Source of the DNA: Formicarius rufipectus
Taxonomy: Eukaryota > Chordata > Aves > Passeriformes > Formicariidae
Direction: 5' to 3'
DNA length: 64,000 nt
Assembly: GCA_013399695.1 (NCBI GenBank)
Contig: VXAU01001099.1
Span: 3,644,525-3,708,524 of the forward strand
Shown one piece after another: positions 1 through 12,400 of this stretch (position 1 is its first letter; every line of letters starts with the position of its first letter). The notes beneath the pieces were generated by a model, which saw nothing but the letters and a program-made list of their open reading frames with translations, was not told the DNA's origin and did not search any database. The position numbers were made by a program, and so were the translations under genes.

Positions 1-3000
1 ATTAATAATGAAAAAGCTGTCTAATAAAATGTTTGGTTTGGATCTTGCTGTAAAGTTAGAGGAAATTGCTGTCCTTTAGGTTTTTCAGAAAGATTTTCTG
101 CACAGTTCTGCAGAAGAATGTCACATTCTGAAAGGAAGGGAGAGCAGAGAGGGAAAAGCCCTCTACGAAAGCAGCTGCACTGAGAACCTGAGAAAGCAGC
201 AAGACAAGAGGTGCCAACTAAGCTAATGGGTCTATTTTAGCTGAATAGAACAAAATACAATGTGCATAAAACTGCATTAGGCAGTGCATGGAAAAGGGAA
301 ATGTAATTTCATCCAAAAGAATCTCTTGCCATGCAATTCTCCTATTCCATTCTCTGTGTGATCTACATGGATCAATACATTTTGAAAAGCATCATTTCCT
401 CTGTATGTTTAAATCTTTCCAGGTTTATTCCTAAGTAAAAATGGCAGAAGCTGCCCTGCAGGACTGAAGTTTGATGGATTGTATTACTTTCACAGTTGCA
501 CAGCTCATACTCAGAAACTGCTCATCACTGCAGGCCACACTGACAGCTAAGAGGCAATAAAGCTCCTTCCTCATGTCTCCCACGTGACACAGACACTCAT
601 TAATGGAAGGTGCAACTGGTTTTCAGCAAGATTAATCCAGGTTGGGCAAGATCAGAGGGCTGGAGCACCTCTCCCATGAAGGAAGGCTGAGAGAGTTGGG
701 GTTGTTCATCCTAGAGTTGTTCATCTCTGGGGAGACCTGAAAGCCCCTGCCAGTACATAAAGGGGCTACAGGAGAGCTGGAGAGGGACTTTTTATAAGGG
801 TCTATATAGGACAAAAGGGAATGGCTTTGAGCTGAAGGATGGAAGGATTAGGTTAGATATTAGGTAGAAGTTCTTCACAGTGAGAGTGGTGAGGCCCTGA
901 AACAGGTTGCTTAAAGAGGTTGTGGACTTCATCTCCCGGGAAGTGTTCAAGGCCAGGCTGGATGGGGCTTTGAGCAACCTGGTCTAGTGGAAGGTGTCCC
1001 TGCCCATGGCAGGGAAGTTGGAACAAGATGATCTTTAAGGTCCCTTCCAACACAAACCACCCTAGGATTCTGTGATTCTATAACACAAATCCTAACAAGC
1101 TTCACTTTAAGATTGCTTGATCCTGACATTTATCTTTGAGAGAAAGATCCCAAATCTCAGTTATGATCTCAGCAATAGCTATGTCAATTTACATCTTTCA
1201 AACATTCAGCTTTCAGAGGATCTGTGAATGAGAGAGTGGTTTGAAATTTGGTTACCAGAGAAAAGACAACATAAATGTTATGGAACCAACTATTTCAGTC
1301 ACTTCTAGGTGCCAGAGCATGAAAATTCATCTAAGTTTCCTAAAAATTTAACAGGGGAAGACAGAATCTCCTAGCAAACAATTCACAGGAGGCTGTGTGA
1401 GATCTGAGTTCAGGCACTCAGACCCTATGGATTTGACAACTGAAGTCACACATTCCTCCAATCTTACTTGAGTCTATGGATCCAAAAAGAATATAATGAT
1501 AATTATGGTTACTTGTTGAGTCTAAATCGAGCATCTGGGATCCTGACAGCAGACTGAAGAAGGGAGAAATTTCAGTTCTTTTAGATCACAACTCGAATTT
1601 AGAATTAACAGTCATCCCCCCTGCAAGTCATAAACATGGAATATCAAATGGCGCCTTTCCTAAATAGCTGCAGTTTGCTACGGTGCCATTCCTCAAAAAA
1701 CTCTTCTCAGCAGCATGCCAGTGGAGAGTGAAACAGACAGATGAGGCAGCCACTGTGAAGGCAAGGAATGTGGTCACTCTGGTGCCCAACACTAGGTGAG
1801 CAGTGAGCTCCTAATGCCATGGGTGCCACCACCACAGTGAGCCCGACAGCCGATGTGATGTCATCGTATCACCAGGCAAGGAATGTGCCATGAGCTGACA
1901 GCCTCCCACCATCAACACTTTGCCAGCCCAAGCCTAACTGCACTGTCCAGCAGGAAACTGGAAGTGAGAAATATACTAAGGGAGGCTTCAGGAAGAACAG
2001 CAGGTACTTGAAGGAGGTCAGAAGACAAAGGAAAAATACACGGGTGACCGAGACATTTAAAAGACGCTAGGGCAGCTCTAGAGAGCTCCCGTGTGCTAAG
2101 CAGTGGAGGACCTGATTCTTTAACACTCTGCATCTGTGGTAGTTAAGGTGTCACTGGATATGAGATTTTGCTCAAAGCCTCTTGATAGTCTTCTTTGAAC
2201 TTCTGGTGCTGGTAAAATTTGTTACTTTAAATTACAGAAATATAATCATTAAACAGTAGCTTATCAAACATCTAATAGATTACACTGTGACTGTAGTATC
2301 ACAGTAGGTGCCAGTACAGCAACCAATATAATTAATTGTAATTTTAAGGATAATTAATTCCTTACCCAGCTACATGAAGACTGATCTTTGGTGAGGATTT
2401 ATGGGATCATATTCTTACCTTGTGTCATGCAACATTTGGAAAACAAATAATAGTTTTATCTTTTAGACCTCCTGCCCCAAATACCACATCTGCAACACAG
2501 TTGTGAGGGTTCAGTACCCAAGTTCTGTGTTATTAGGCTTGCTGGTTAGTTTTGTGTTCTTTTTAGTCACAATGGAAAGTCTCAAAAGTATTCAAGGATG
2601 AGCTCATCAGAAGGTGAGCTGGTAAGAAGCACATTTGGTTACTTACAGCCCCTCAAATAACTGAAATTCCATGGCAGTTTTATAAGTCTGTGTCTCACTC
2701 AGAACACTTGCCCAAGGCCAAGACTTTCTGGCAAGAGCAAGACCGAGGCTGAAAACGAGTACCTCAGTCAATAAATTATCCATGTTCTAAGGCTATGGCT
2801 TACAGGGATGGTTGAGCTGCTAATTTGTTTATTTTTGCTCACTTCCACTAGAAAACCAAATGACTAAACATCAGTGAATGCAAAGAATTGTAAAGTTCTA
2901 GGCTGAGAAACGTGCCCTACCCAGTCCTGAGGCAGACTGACACGAGGCTCACACACTGAATTCTTACACACTCTCAAAGGTTGCATTCAGCTCAGACACA

Positions 3001-3291
3001 AATCTTACAGGTTCAGCTGACTGCTCTGAAACCCTTGTAGCAATACAGTGGGCAGCAAGAGAATGCACATTATTCCCCAGAGCAACCAGAGCCCTCTGTT
3101 CTGTACTGCCTCTGCTCATGCCTCTTTATGGTAGACATTGAATTATCTATTGACCAAAAAGTGCAGAAGCAAAGGAGGCAGAGTTGGTTTTTTGTGTGTG
3201 TAAGCAGTTCCTAAAGGCTGTTATTGGGAAATAAGGGAGGGAAGGAGGAAGTTCTAGGGAAGGGTTTTCCTGTACCCAGCACAGTACTTAC
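1..3291 (-). other. MYLK: MYLK intron (partial), left end
   Basis: Apart from the CR1 at 641-1085 I see no gene, RNA or strong regulatory signal. The expected next exon (Lys/Pro-rich linker) is absent. Confidence 0.8.
641..1085 (+). mobile_element. CR1 LINE, 5'-truncated, 3' end intact
   Basis: The stretch carries the classic CR1 3' region: GGCTGAGAGAGTTGGGGTTG, then AGTTCTTCACAGTGAGAGTG, then GATGATCTTTAAGGTCCCTT and a terminal pair of 8-base GATTCTRT units. This is the untranslated tail plus the last part of the reverse-transcriptase frame, as in thousands of bird insertions. It lies antisense to MYLK. The 5' break is placed by eye. Confidence 0.85.
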
Positions 3292-3408
3292 CTTCTACCA
3301 CCACTTTGCAAGCACATTCAGCTTTTCCTGCTGCGTTCTCAGCTATGCACTTGTATTGGCCCCCATCCTCAGGCATGGCCTTCTCAATGGTAAGTGAGCA
3401 CAGTGTCC
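3292..3408 (-). CDS. MYLK: MYLK exon: second half of Ig domain 7
   Basis: The acceptor is TTTGTACTAG (3409) and the donor GTAAGT (3291). In phase 1-1 it encodes 38 whole codons, TLCSLTIEKAMPEDGGQYKC then IAENAAGKAECACKVVVE. This completes Ig7 with its F-strand cysteine and matches chicken almost exactly. It is the last coding exon inside the window; the next residues expected (a Lys/Pro-rich linker before Ig8) are not found between 1 and 3291, so that exon lies further left. Confidence 0.95.
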
Positions 3409-6400
3409 CTAGTACAAAGCAGGGAGAGAGCAAATGTTACACTGCAGTTCACAAAAACCTTAGTGCTATTAAGGAATAGAATGCACCAAGGTGATCTTCA
3501 CTGCTAGAAAAACCTATTTTGTTCTTAAACATTCGACATCAGAATCAGACCCTTATTAATGCTAAATAAATAAAAATGCCTTGATAAATAAATTGAATCT
3601 TGTTGCTGTTCCCTAAAATACTCAAAGTTGTCCCTGCAGCCCTGAACTGGTTAATGGATAAAAAAAGACCAAAAACAACATCTCTGCTACTTTTCTTTGT
3701 CTTAAAGATAATTTTTTCCCGAAAGTGCTAGTAGTGTAGGACTGTAAATAAGAGGGTTACAGTCAAATGGCGATCTGCATATTTTGGTTCAGTCTTGTCT
3801 CCAGCACTCCCATGAACATCCATGTGTGAGAGTAGAACTTCAGCTTAGGGCCCAAGTTTAAAAATGGCACTGAGTGACATTTTCTTTTTGCTTCAATGAT
3901 TTAATGAATAAGTGTCTGGTATTGTAAAGCATCCATTCCAAAGTTCAATATATTAGTGGCAATCAAATTTGTCACTGCAACAAATCCATTTCTTTACAAA
4001 GAAAAAAAGCCGAATTTGACTTAATGGGGTTTGCAGAAACAGGATGCAACATAAGATCTGTAGTTACCAAGGGAAGCTTGGTATGACCCAAGGGAAATAT
4101 GTTTCCTCTTAAAAATTAAAACTCTGTGAACCAAAACAGAAGTTGTTCCCAGTACATGGGGGATGAAGAAGGGAAACCTAATCCCTTACTCTCACTTGTA
4201 TTGCCTGGAACAATGAAGCATTTCCCTCCCGAGGATGGACCTCAGTTAAAATGCTCCATGCTTTCCCTTTCTAAATATTCTTCATTAAGTGAGGGTGAAG
4301 TGTGGGCAGCTTTCTCCTTCCTCATTAGAAAGCTGGGCTTGTCTCCTAAATGGAGCCTGAGACATTGTGCCCTTCTACCCATTGCTGCTCCCTTGTCCAA
4401 ATGCTTCCCACCTCCTCCACTAAGCCGCAGTAAAACCTTCCTCCCTTCCTCCATTTACCTTTATCACAGTCTCTCCTAATTAATGGCAAGATTGAATAGA
4501 TTTATTTTTCCAGATATCTACCCTGGTTCCTGAGATCTAAGGAAATGTCCCACCATCTCTGTTTGCCACCTTTCTCTCTGTGTGAACTGGAGGCTGCCTG
4601 CTGCCTTCGAGAGTGCTTGATCCCAGGATACATCAAATGTATCCCCCGTGATGTGCAGGCTGGCACAGGTGATACTGATCCATGAAAAGGACCTTGAGAT
4701 GTCCTTGAAAAGAACTCTCCGCCATCAGAAGAACTTGGGGAGTTTCCTGACTTCCCCTTGGAGACAAACTCAGTTCTGACATGGCAATTATGTTTTTGGC
4801 ATTTGGATTTTCCCTCTTTGTAAAACTGGATGTCATTATTCCAGACAAATCTTATAAAAACATTCAGATAGCTCCCAACAAATCTGGTTTGCCAGATACA
4901 CACAAGGGTTGAAAGAAAATGATTTTTTCCCTCCATATCATCCTCCACAAAATCAAGAAGCTCTGAATAATGATGATTTTCCCCCTGAGAAAGGATGCAA
5001 AAACTGTCTCAGAAGAGGAGCACTGACCCCTCGCTCACATGTGCCATGCTCAGCCAACCACAGGGTGAAAAGAAAGTCCACGTGCCTTCCCTGAGGCAAC
5101 GCTTCTCCAGGAGTCAGGCTAAAGCCAAAAATGTCACGAGATGCAGTTCCATTCCAAATGGAGGAGAGACACTAGAAAAGTATTTTTGCAGGCATCTAGC
5201 AAATATAAATTCACATGTCTCTGCTGCTTGAAGAGACAATTGGAGAGCAAGCCAAAGATAACTCTCAGTCTAAGAATCTGTGTAAATATATATGTAATGT
5301 GATTAGAAAAGACTGCATGTCAAAAATCTAAAAATGCTATTGCAAAAGAGCATAAACTATGGAACACAGACACGTGTATATGAAGATACTGCAGAGAAGG
5401 AGTCTGGCCTGTAAGGACAACTGAATCATTGAGGGCCTGGGGCAAAGCAGATTTTGCTTTAGTTTCTGCTGGAGTTTTGTACTTGCTGAGAAGCTCTCCC
5501 TCACCTCATTGAAGACTAATGTGGAGAGGGTCGTTCCTCACCCCTCATGCTGCAGTGTTGGCCATACAGCAGCATGAGAACACCTCAGGAGAAACAGGTT
5601 TTTAAACAGCAGATACAAACAGAAACATCCCACCCTAACAATAAGTAATTTCCCACAGTTACACTAAAATCTAGAAGCAAATCCTAGGGTTTTCTCATGA
5701 TGATCCTTGACTTGCCACATGCACTCAGTGCTCTGCTAGTTTTGCTTTCAGAATCTATCCCTGGACAGCCTGCATGGCAGAGATCTGACCAAAGCTTATT
5801 AGATTGGAAGCAGAGTCTTAATGAAATAATGTCAGTTTTAGCCCTTCAAAAATAAGTTATATCTGATGAATTCTAATGAAGTTATTTTGTGAGGAGGAGG
5901 AAGAAAATATGTTGGCTCTTTTTCAAGGACCATATCCTTTTTCTCCTAACTTCCACCTCCCTGGAGCAATTTTCTGTATTTCTGTTTCTCTCCCCTTCTT
6001 CATTCTCCCCAGGAACTACACTGGAACAGCACATGCAAAGTACAGGGGGATTGCTGGGCTTCTTACTACCACCAAATACAATGGTGGTAGCCTTAGTGGA
6101 GGAGTGCATGGAAAACAAGATAATTTGGATCATTCTCATTTGTTTAACCAGTAGTTTAATGAAAGTTTAGGCTACTAGGAATTGGTATGAAACTGGCCAA
6201 CTGATCAAGAAGTATTATCCAGGTTGGACTGGGAGTACAAGGGAAGGCTGAAAGAGAGCATGCCTGTAGAAACCTCATTTTCTTGGAAAACTGGAAAAAA
6301 AACCCAATAATGCAAAAAACCAGGCAAAAATTGATGAGATTTCATATGGACAGGAAACTCCCCAACAGGTCCATGTTCTGTGATCTAGAGCTACAGTCAA

Positions 6401-9400
6401 TTCCCGGGGCTAGAAGGCCAAATGTCTTTCAGTGAAGTATTTGGTATTTCCTTTGCAAAACCCCTTCATGACCTGAAACAAGCTTATTTTCTCGTAACTG
6501 CTAGAAAGCCCAGACTGGTTATTCTAGTTGGGTATTCTGAAATTCTGGCGACTAAAAATCTTTGCTATCCATTTTGTCCCCCCAGGCCTCTATATTTTTA
6601 GGCACCAGGCCACAGACACTTTAAACACTGCCACAAAGTGCAGGATTGGAGTAAACATGAATGCTCAAATCTTCCACTTAAGACATTGGAACTGGTGCAG
6701 CTCTAGAAAAGACCTCAACAGCCACAGAAACTGAAAGTGTACTGGAGGCTCTGGTTTAGATACACAGAGACTTTCCCTTGAATTTTGAGCTATTAAAGGA
6801 TTCTCTGACTTACTCAAAAATAGTGCCAGGCAGTTTAAAATATCTCTAGGCTTCTGCATTCTTTCCATCAAACTCCACAGAAAGTCAACTTTGGAAATAA
6901 AACAAATACACAAACCAACAAAAAGCAGCTCCTTAGGCTTGTCCCCCACACTGACATTAGCTGCCCAACCTCCTGACTCCTCTTGTGATGCAGACTGAGA
7001 CTTACGCCTTTCTATTTTGTGTCCCAGGGGATAAAAAAGTACTACGCAGTATTTAGGCAATATTAATGAACACTGGTCTATGAGAAATTGTGCCTAAGAG
7101 CCATAATAATTTTTAAAGAAAGTGGTTTGGAGTGTTAATTTCTTATTAAATCTCAAATAGTTTGGGAAAGTGCAAATATGTTCCAGCGCCACAGTCAAGT
7201 TTAAAAATGGGAAGTGGGTTGACTTGGAAAATTTTGACTACAGTTACAATGACAAAAGAAAAAACAGGGAAAAAACCCTGAGTTTCAGAGAAGAAAAAAA
7301 AAGCTAAATGTAATTACTGCTAAGTGTTTAAGGAAAACAGTGTTTAAGAGAAACTTGCTTTCATGATTCCTGAGAGTAGATGTTTAACTGGCAAATGTAT
7401 TTATGTAAAGGTAATTTTCTAAATCTTTATTGAAATATTTGTGGTATCTCACATTATACTGCTTGTCATTAATGCTATATTACCATATTAATGACATCGA
7501 TTTAGGAAGAGTTGGGGCTGCCAAAACAAGAAGCTGACAATAGGAAATCATCACTCAGTCTGCTTCTAGTGGATTTCCTCTGTGATCAGACTTGGCCAAA
7601 GTTATTAAGTATTTTAATCTATGCTGTAGAAGTGTTCATAAATTAACATTGATAAATTTACAGATGCTAGAAAGAATGTTGGAAAGGGAAAAGAAAGAAA
7701 GACAAAACAGGGCAGTTCCCATAAACAATCTCATTTACTTGTTATGCTGAGTCCTATTGACTCAAAGGAAATGGGGCTTAAGACAGTGAAAAGACAAGCA
7801 TCCATGGCAGCAAGGATGCTGTAAATTTGGGGTTTAAGGTTTTATAGAGAAGTTCCAAACACGAGCTCCAATGATGTGAGGCAGAAAGAGGACCAGTGAC
7901 CTTCAGTCAACAAAGCAATGGGATGGTGAACTCCATCTCACTGGTGGAGATACTGACACACAGTTCTGCTGCCTGTATCTAAATAGGATAATAAACCAAC
8001 ACACACCAACGGGGGAGGAGGGATCCAAAAAAACCAAAAAAACCAAAACCAAACAAAACAAAAAAACCAGCCCCAAACCTCCAAGGGCTTGATGAACTCC
8101 ATCATGGGGAGAAAGTCAGTAGGAGCTTGACTTGTCAAGTTTCAAAAAAATAAAAAAAAAAAAAAATAGAGAGGGATATCTTTGTCAAAGAGTCAAAGCT
8201 GTTCTATCCAGTTAGAAATATGCAAGTCTTTTGTTTCTTGATTTAAAAACAAAACTCTTACAAGACTGGTTAGACATTGAAATAAATTACCAGTGGTTAT
8301 AGCAAATGTCTCTTTTGCTGTATTTAAAACTACACCACATACATTTCTAGAAGAAGGCAGACTGAGACAAAAATGGCAGTACAGGGGGAACTGGGGCATG
8401 TGACAAACATGGAGTTGTGTCAGAACTGATGCTCAGATGATCTCCCTGGCCTTAAACTTTCTGAAGAAGCTTTTCTTAAGGTGCAAAATCCATCTCCTTT
8501 CAGCACTACCTAGAGCTGTGTTAATGACACATCAAAATTTGCTAAAAGTTAATTAAAAGTCCTGGCAGATCCCAATTAGACTGGCAGACAAACTCGCACA
8601 ACTGACAGGAAGATTTAGGAGTTAAGTCACAAGAAAGTTGTTAAAGCATTATTGCTAATAAGATTACCAAATCTTTATGCTGCCAAGATACTTAAGAAGA
8701 AAAAAAATGCCCTTTTGCACAAAGCAATACAAACTCATTTTCTCAGCTACACCATCACTGCTACCTCAGTTTATATTAGGCAGTTCCTCATCCATCTATA
8801 TAGGCACATGGTACTTTATCTTAAAAAAAGCAAACCAAGCTGACTTAAAAAATGGCAAGTTTGGCAGTTTTGACTTGTCTTCACAGGGCATCCCAGCGTT
8901 CCAGTCTAGTCCAGATTCCGGCCTGCAAAGTCATTTTGCTGTCAACTTATAGAACAATTCCTGTAACCATGCAAGGCTTTGCTACGTGGATTGTCGATGC
9001 AAGAGTGAGTCACACAGCAGGACACTATCACAGGGCACAGATGTGCCAGTGCTGTACAAATGTAAAACAAAATGGGTCCTGCTCTAAAGAGTTCGCTGTG
9101 TGAGGAAACTTCTGCTTAGTCCTTATATGTCTAACTCCACTGTCATGTCTGCTAGAGCCTTCTTAGAAACATTTTTCTAAACTAAATTTCCCCATAACTT
9201 CAAATAAAGAATTCTCTCATATTAAAGTCAACTGCCTCTTAACCATGCACCATCTAGCTTGTCCATATAAATGCTCTGATTTATGAGTACCCTTGTTTGT
9301 TTGTTTGTTACTACTGTAATATCTGTTTTGATATTTCACTGGTAAAAAAATATATTAGTATCTGTTCCAGGAATGTAAATAACTGCACTCTGATTAGTTT

Positions 9401-12400
9401 AAATAGAGAAAAAGATAAAATCAAATAATTAACAAAATCGTACCAGGTCAGCCATGTTCACAAAATAAAAATGGTGTAATAGTTCACCTTAAAGAAATGA
9501 TACTTTAAGCAAAAAATCACTCATGCCAGTCAGCTGACAGAATACTATTTGGGAAATTGTTAAAAGAAGTGGGAAAACAAGTACTGATGTTCATGATTTC
9601 AAAGGGAAACAAAGCCATATTAACAGTTGAAAGGCAAAATGGAAGGAATGGGAGAAGATGTGCTGTGAGTGTAATGCTGCCCAGATTCTAATTGCTAATG
9701 TAAACTTCACTCTGGAGTCACAGAAGAGATTGCAAGCCCTGGATTACCTACCAGAATACAGCACAAATACTGCATAAATATGCCTGAAGATGAAGGTCTT
9801 TTCTGGAGCAGGGCTTAGTTTTTCATTTGCCAAAGGCCTAACCCATCAGAGACTGCTGTGATCCTGGTGTTTGTGTTCAGGCTGCTCCAAAGGAACAGGG
9901 GCAGGGCTGACACCCTCCCTTCTCCTGCACTCTCAGGGCTCAACCACCTTGGGCAGGCAATGCAGTGTCAGGCACTGCAAACACAGAGGAGAGCCCTGAG
10001 CAGCACCGTTCCCAGGTGAAGGGCTTGCTACCAGCTAAGACAAATATGCCAAGGACGGTTATTTTCAGTGAGTGGCTGCATAAAGGGACATGGTTTTACA
10101 CAGTTTGCCTGTCCTGTGAATGTGTTACACACAAGTACACTTCTAAGTTTGACCTTCCTGGCCAAATATGCCACCTGTTTAATCAAGAGGTATGTTCCTG
10201 GAACCAGATGTTATGTATTTACCTTCACAATATATTTGGCACCAGGAGATGAGCCTTTTTTTTTTTTTTTTTTCCCCTTCCTCTCTATTTGGCAGTGACA
10301 GAGAGGAATACTTCAATTTCCAAAAGACAAACACGTGGCCATCTGTGGATTCAGGCATTACTTACACTGACCAGTCTGTAGGCCAGTGGCCCACAGTACA
10401 ATGGGGTAGCATTATGATAAGAAGCAGATAGATCTGCTTTACTCCAGATAGAGGATTTTCCAGTATCCAACTCATTAACAACAAGTAAGTTCTTATTTTG
10501 TGAGATACCTCTGGAAAATCTGAAAAAAAAACCCTCTGTGGTTACCACCAAACATCATGGCTGCACAAAACCAGCTGGTGAAATGGCTAAGAATAGACCA
10601 AGCCTATCCTGTTCCATAGTGGATTTTGTTGCTGAAAACAAGAGGAGTAAGATCATACCAAAGAAATAAAAAATGGCTTTGCAAGATCTAAAGCCACTAA
10701 GGTGAGCTAGGTCTGTTTGCTCTGAATTCCTCCACTTCCTCACAGACTCAACCTTCTTTCAGCTGAGGATGATTCTAAGGGATTATCCCCGGGGTCCATT
10801 AAATGCTGCCCCAAGGCTGGCCAAAGGCACTGCTGCTGAGGGACGTGACATCTGCAGGTGAGGCAAAGCTGCATTTTCAGTGGTTGGGGCAAAAAATGGA
10901 AACTGGGATTTTGTCTTTGGGGTGCCAAGTACTGCAACCAGTTTTATTATTGCTCTCTGTGCTTGATGTTGCTTCATACACTATATATGAGACTAATCCA
11001 CACAGTTTCCCTACTGAACAGTATTGACTGATATTCATTCTGATATTCATTTACTGATATTCATTCTGATATTGCTATTTCTTAATTTTAGACTGTATCT
11101 CCAATTATTCCTTCGCCTCCCTTGGTTCCCTCAACTATGTATGTGTTTCTAATTAGGGAAAAGGAAAACTGCATCTCTGTGAAATCTGAAACTTACTTAA
11201 GGTAAGTATCCTGCATACCTAGTTAATTACTTAACAGTTGGCATGAAGGGATCTTACAATAGGAGAGCAACACATTCTTCTCCAAGTGCCAAAGTTAGCA
11301 GGTACTGTCATGAAAACCCCCAAACTGACCATCATGCAATGCACCCCCTCAGTGCACCAGAGGGCAAGTAATAAGGTTTAAGAAAAAAGTGGTTCTAATC
11401 CTCATTCCATTTATGTCCATTAAAGGAGAGAACTTTCTGCCCTGTGGAATATTTCTAAGGTCCTCTGCAAATACGTGCAAAAGAAAGCCTGACTTTGAGG
11501 CACTGATGATAACTCTGACTACCCAAGCATGATTTGAGTGTCATAGTGCAGCTACACGCAGAACATCAGGGCGATTTCTTCCCTTCCTGCAAGAGCTGTC
11601 CCGAAGCAGAGGATTCCCTGTGCAGGGGGCACCTGTGTTCCTTAGCTCAGGGGAAAGCACTGCTAAGGTGTGACACCCTGCAGTGCTGTGACCAAGAGTC
11701 ACCTCGCCCAGACAAAAGGCATGGGATGAGTCACATGCCCAGCTCAGGCAGGTTCAGGGCATTCCTGTTACCTCACTGGAAACACAGCTCCACTGGAGCC
11801 TCAGCTCCACAGTGCCATTCTATAGAGTGAATATAGAGTTGGGGGGTTATAATAGTCAATTAGTCAGATGATTTCAGTCAAGAAAACAACTTTCTGCAGC
11901 ACCATAACACTAAAGCTCTGGAATTTTAGGAGGGTACACTATAGCTCAGAAGCTTTGGTACAGAGACACTGTCTGTCCAGCATACTTTGACAGGAGACGT
12001 GGAACTTCAGGATGCATAACTTCTTTTTCACTCTGAACAACTTCTCAAGCAAACCCTTGAAATCTTGCTTCCAGTGTAAGGCTGGCTAAATTGACTGCTC
12101 TTGTCAGTCCTTTTTACAAGGATGGCATTTCCACCAGTCAACTTTTTCTTATGTACATGACATTTATGCTTATTCTACACAGTCCCCTCTGGTGAAAATC
12201 ATCATGTACTCATAAAAAAATATAAAATGATGTTACAGACACAGTGCACCTGCTACCATTTCCCTTTCTCCATCTAATTACTTTGGCATCCCCTTAATGC
12301 ACTACTTGGGTATCCCTTCTCTGTCTGAAGACAATGTTGCTTCTGACTGAACTCTCTTTAGAAGAATGCTTGTGTCTCACTGCTTGGAATACTGCATAAG

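Noticed and set aside
4502..4948. 148-codon open frame on the minus strand
   Set aside because: Lies in an intron, is not in phase with flanking exons and has no similarity to MYLK.
6066..6090. Hairpin CTACCACC / GGTGGTAG
   Set aside because: Eight-base arms with a 9-base loop are common by chance and nothing nearby gives it meaning.
11417..11426. CArG match CCATTAAAGG
   Set aside because: Isolated in a large intron, and matches are expected by chance at about this rate; the same holds for CCATTTATGG at 31869-31878.
11625..11645. TGCAGGGGGCACCTG as a CTCF site
   Set aside because: Only the G-rich core fits; the upstream half of the motif is missing.
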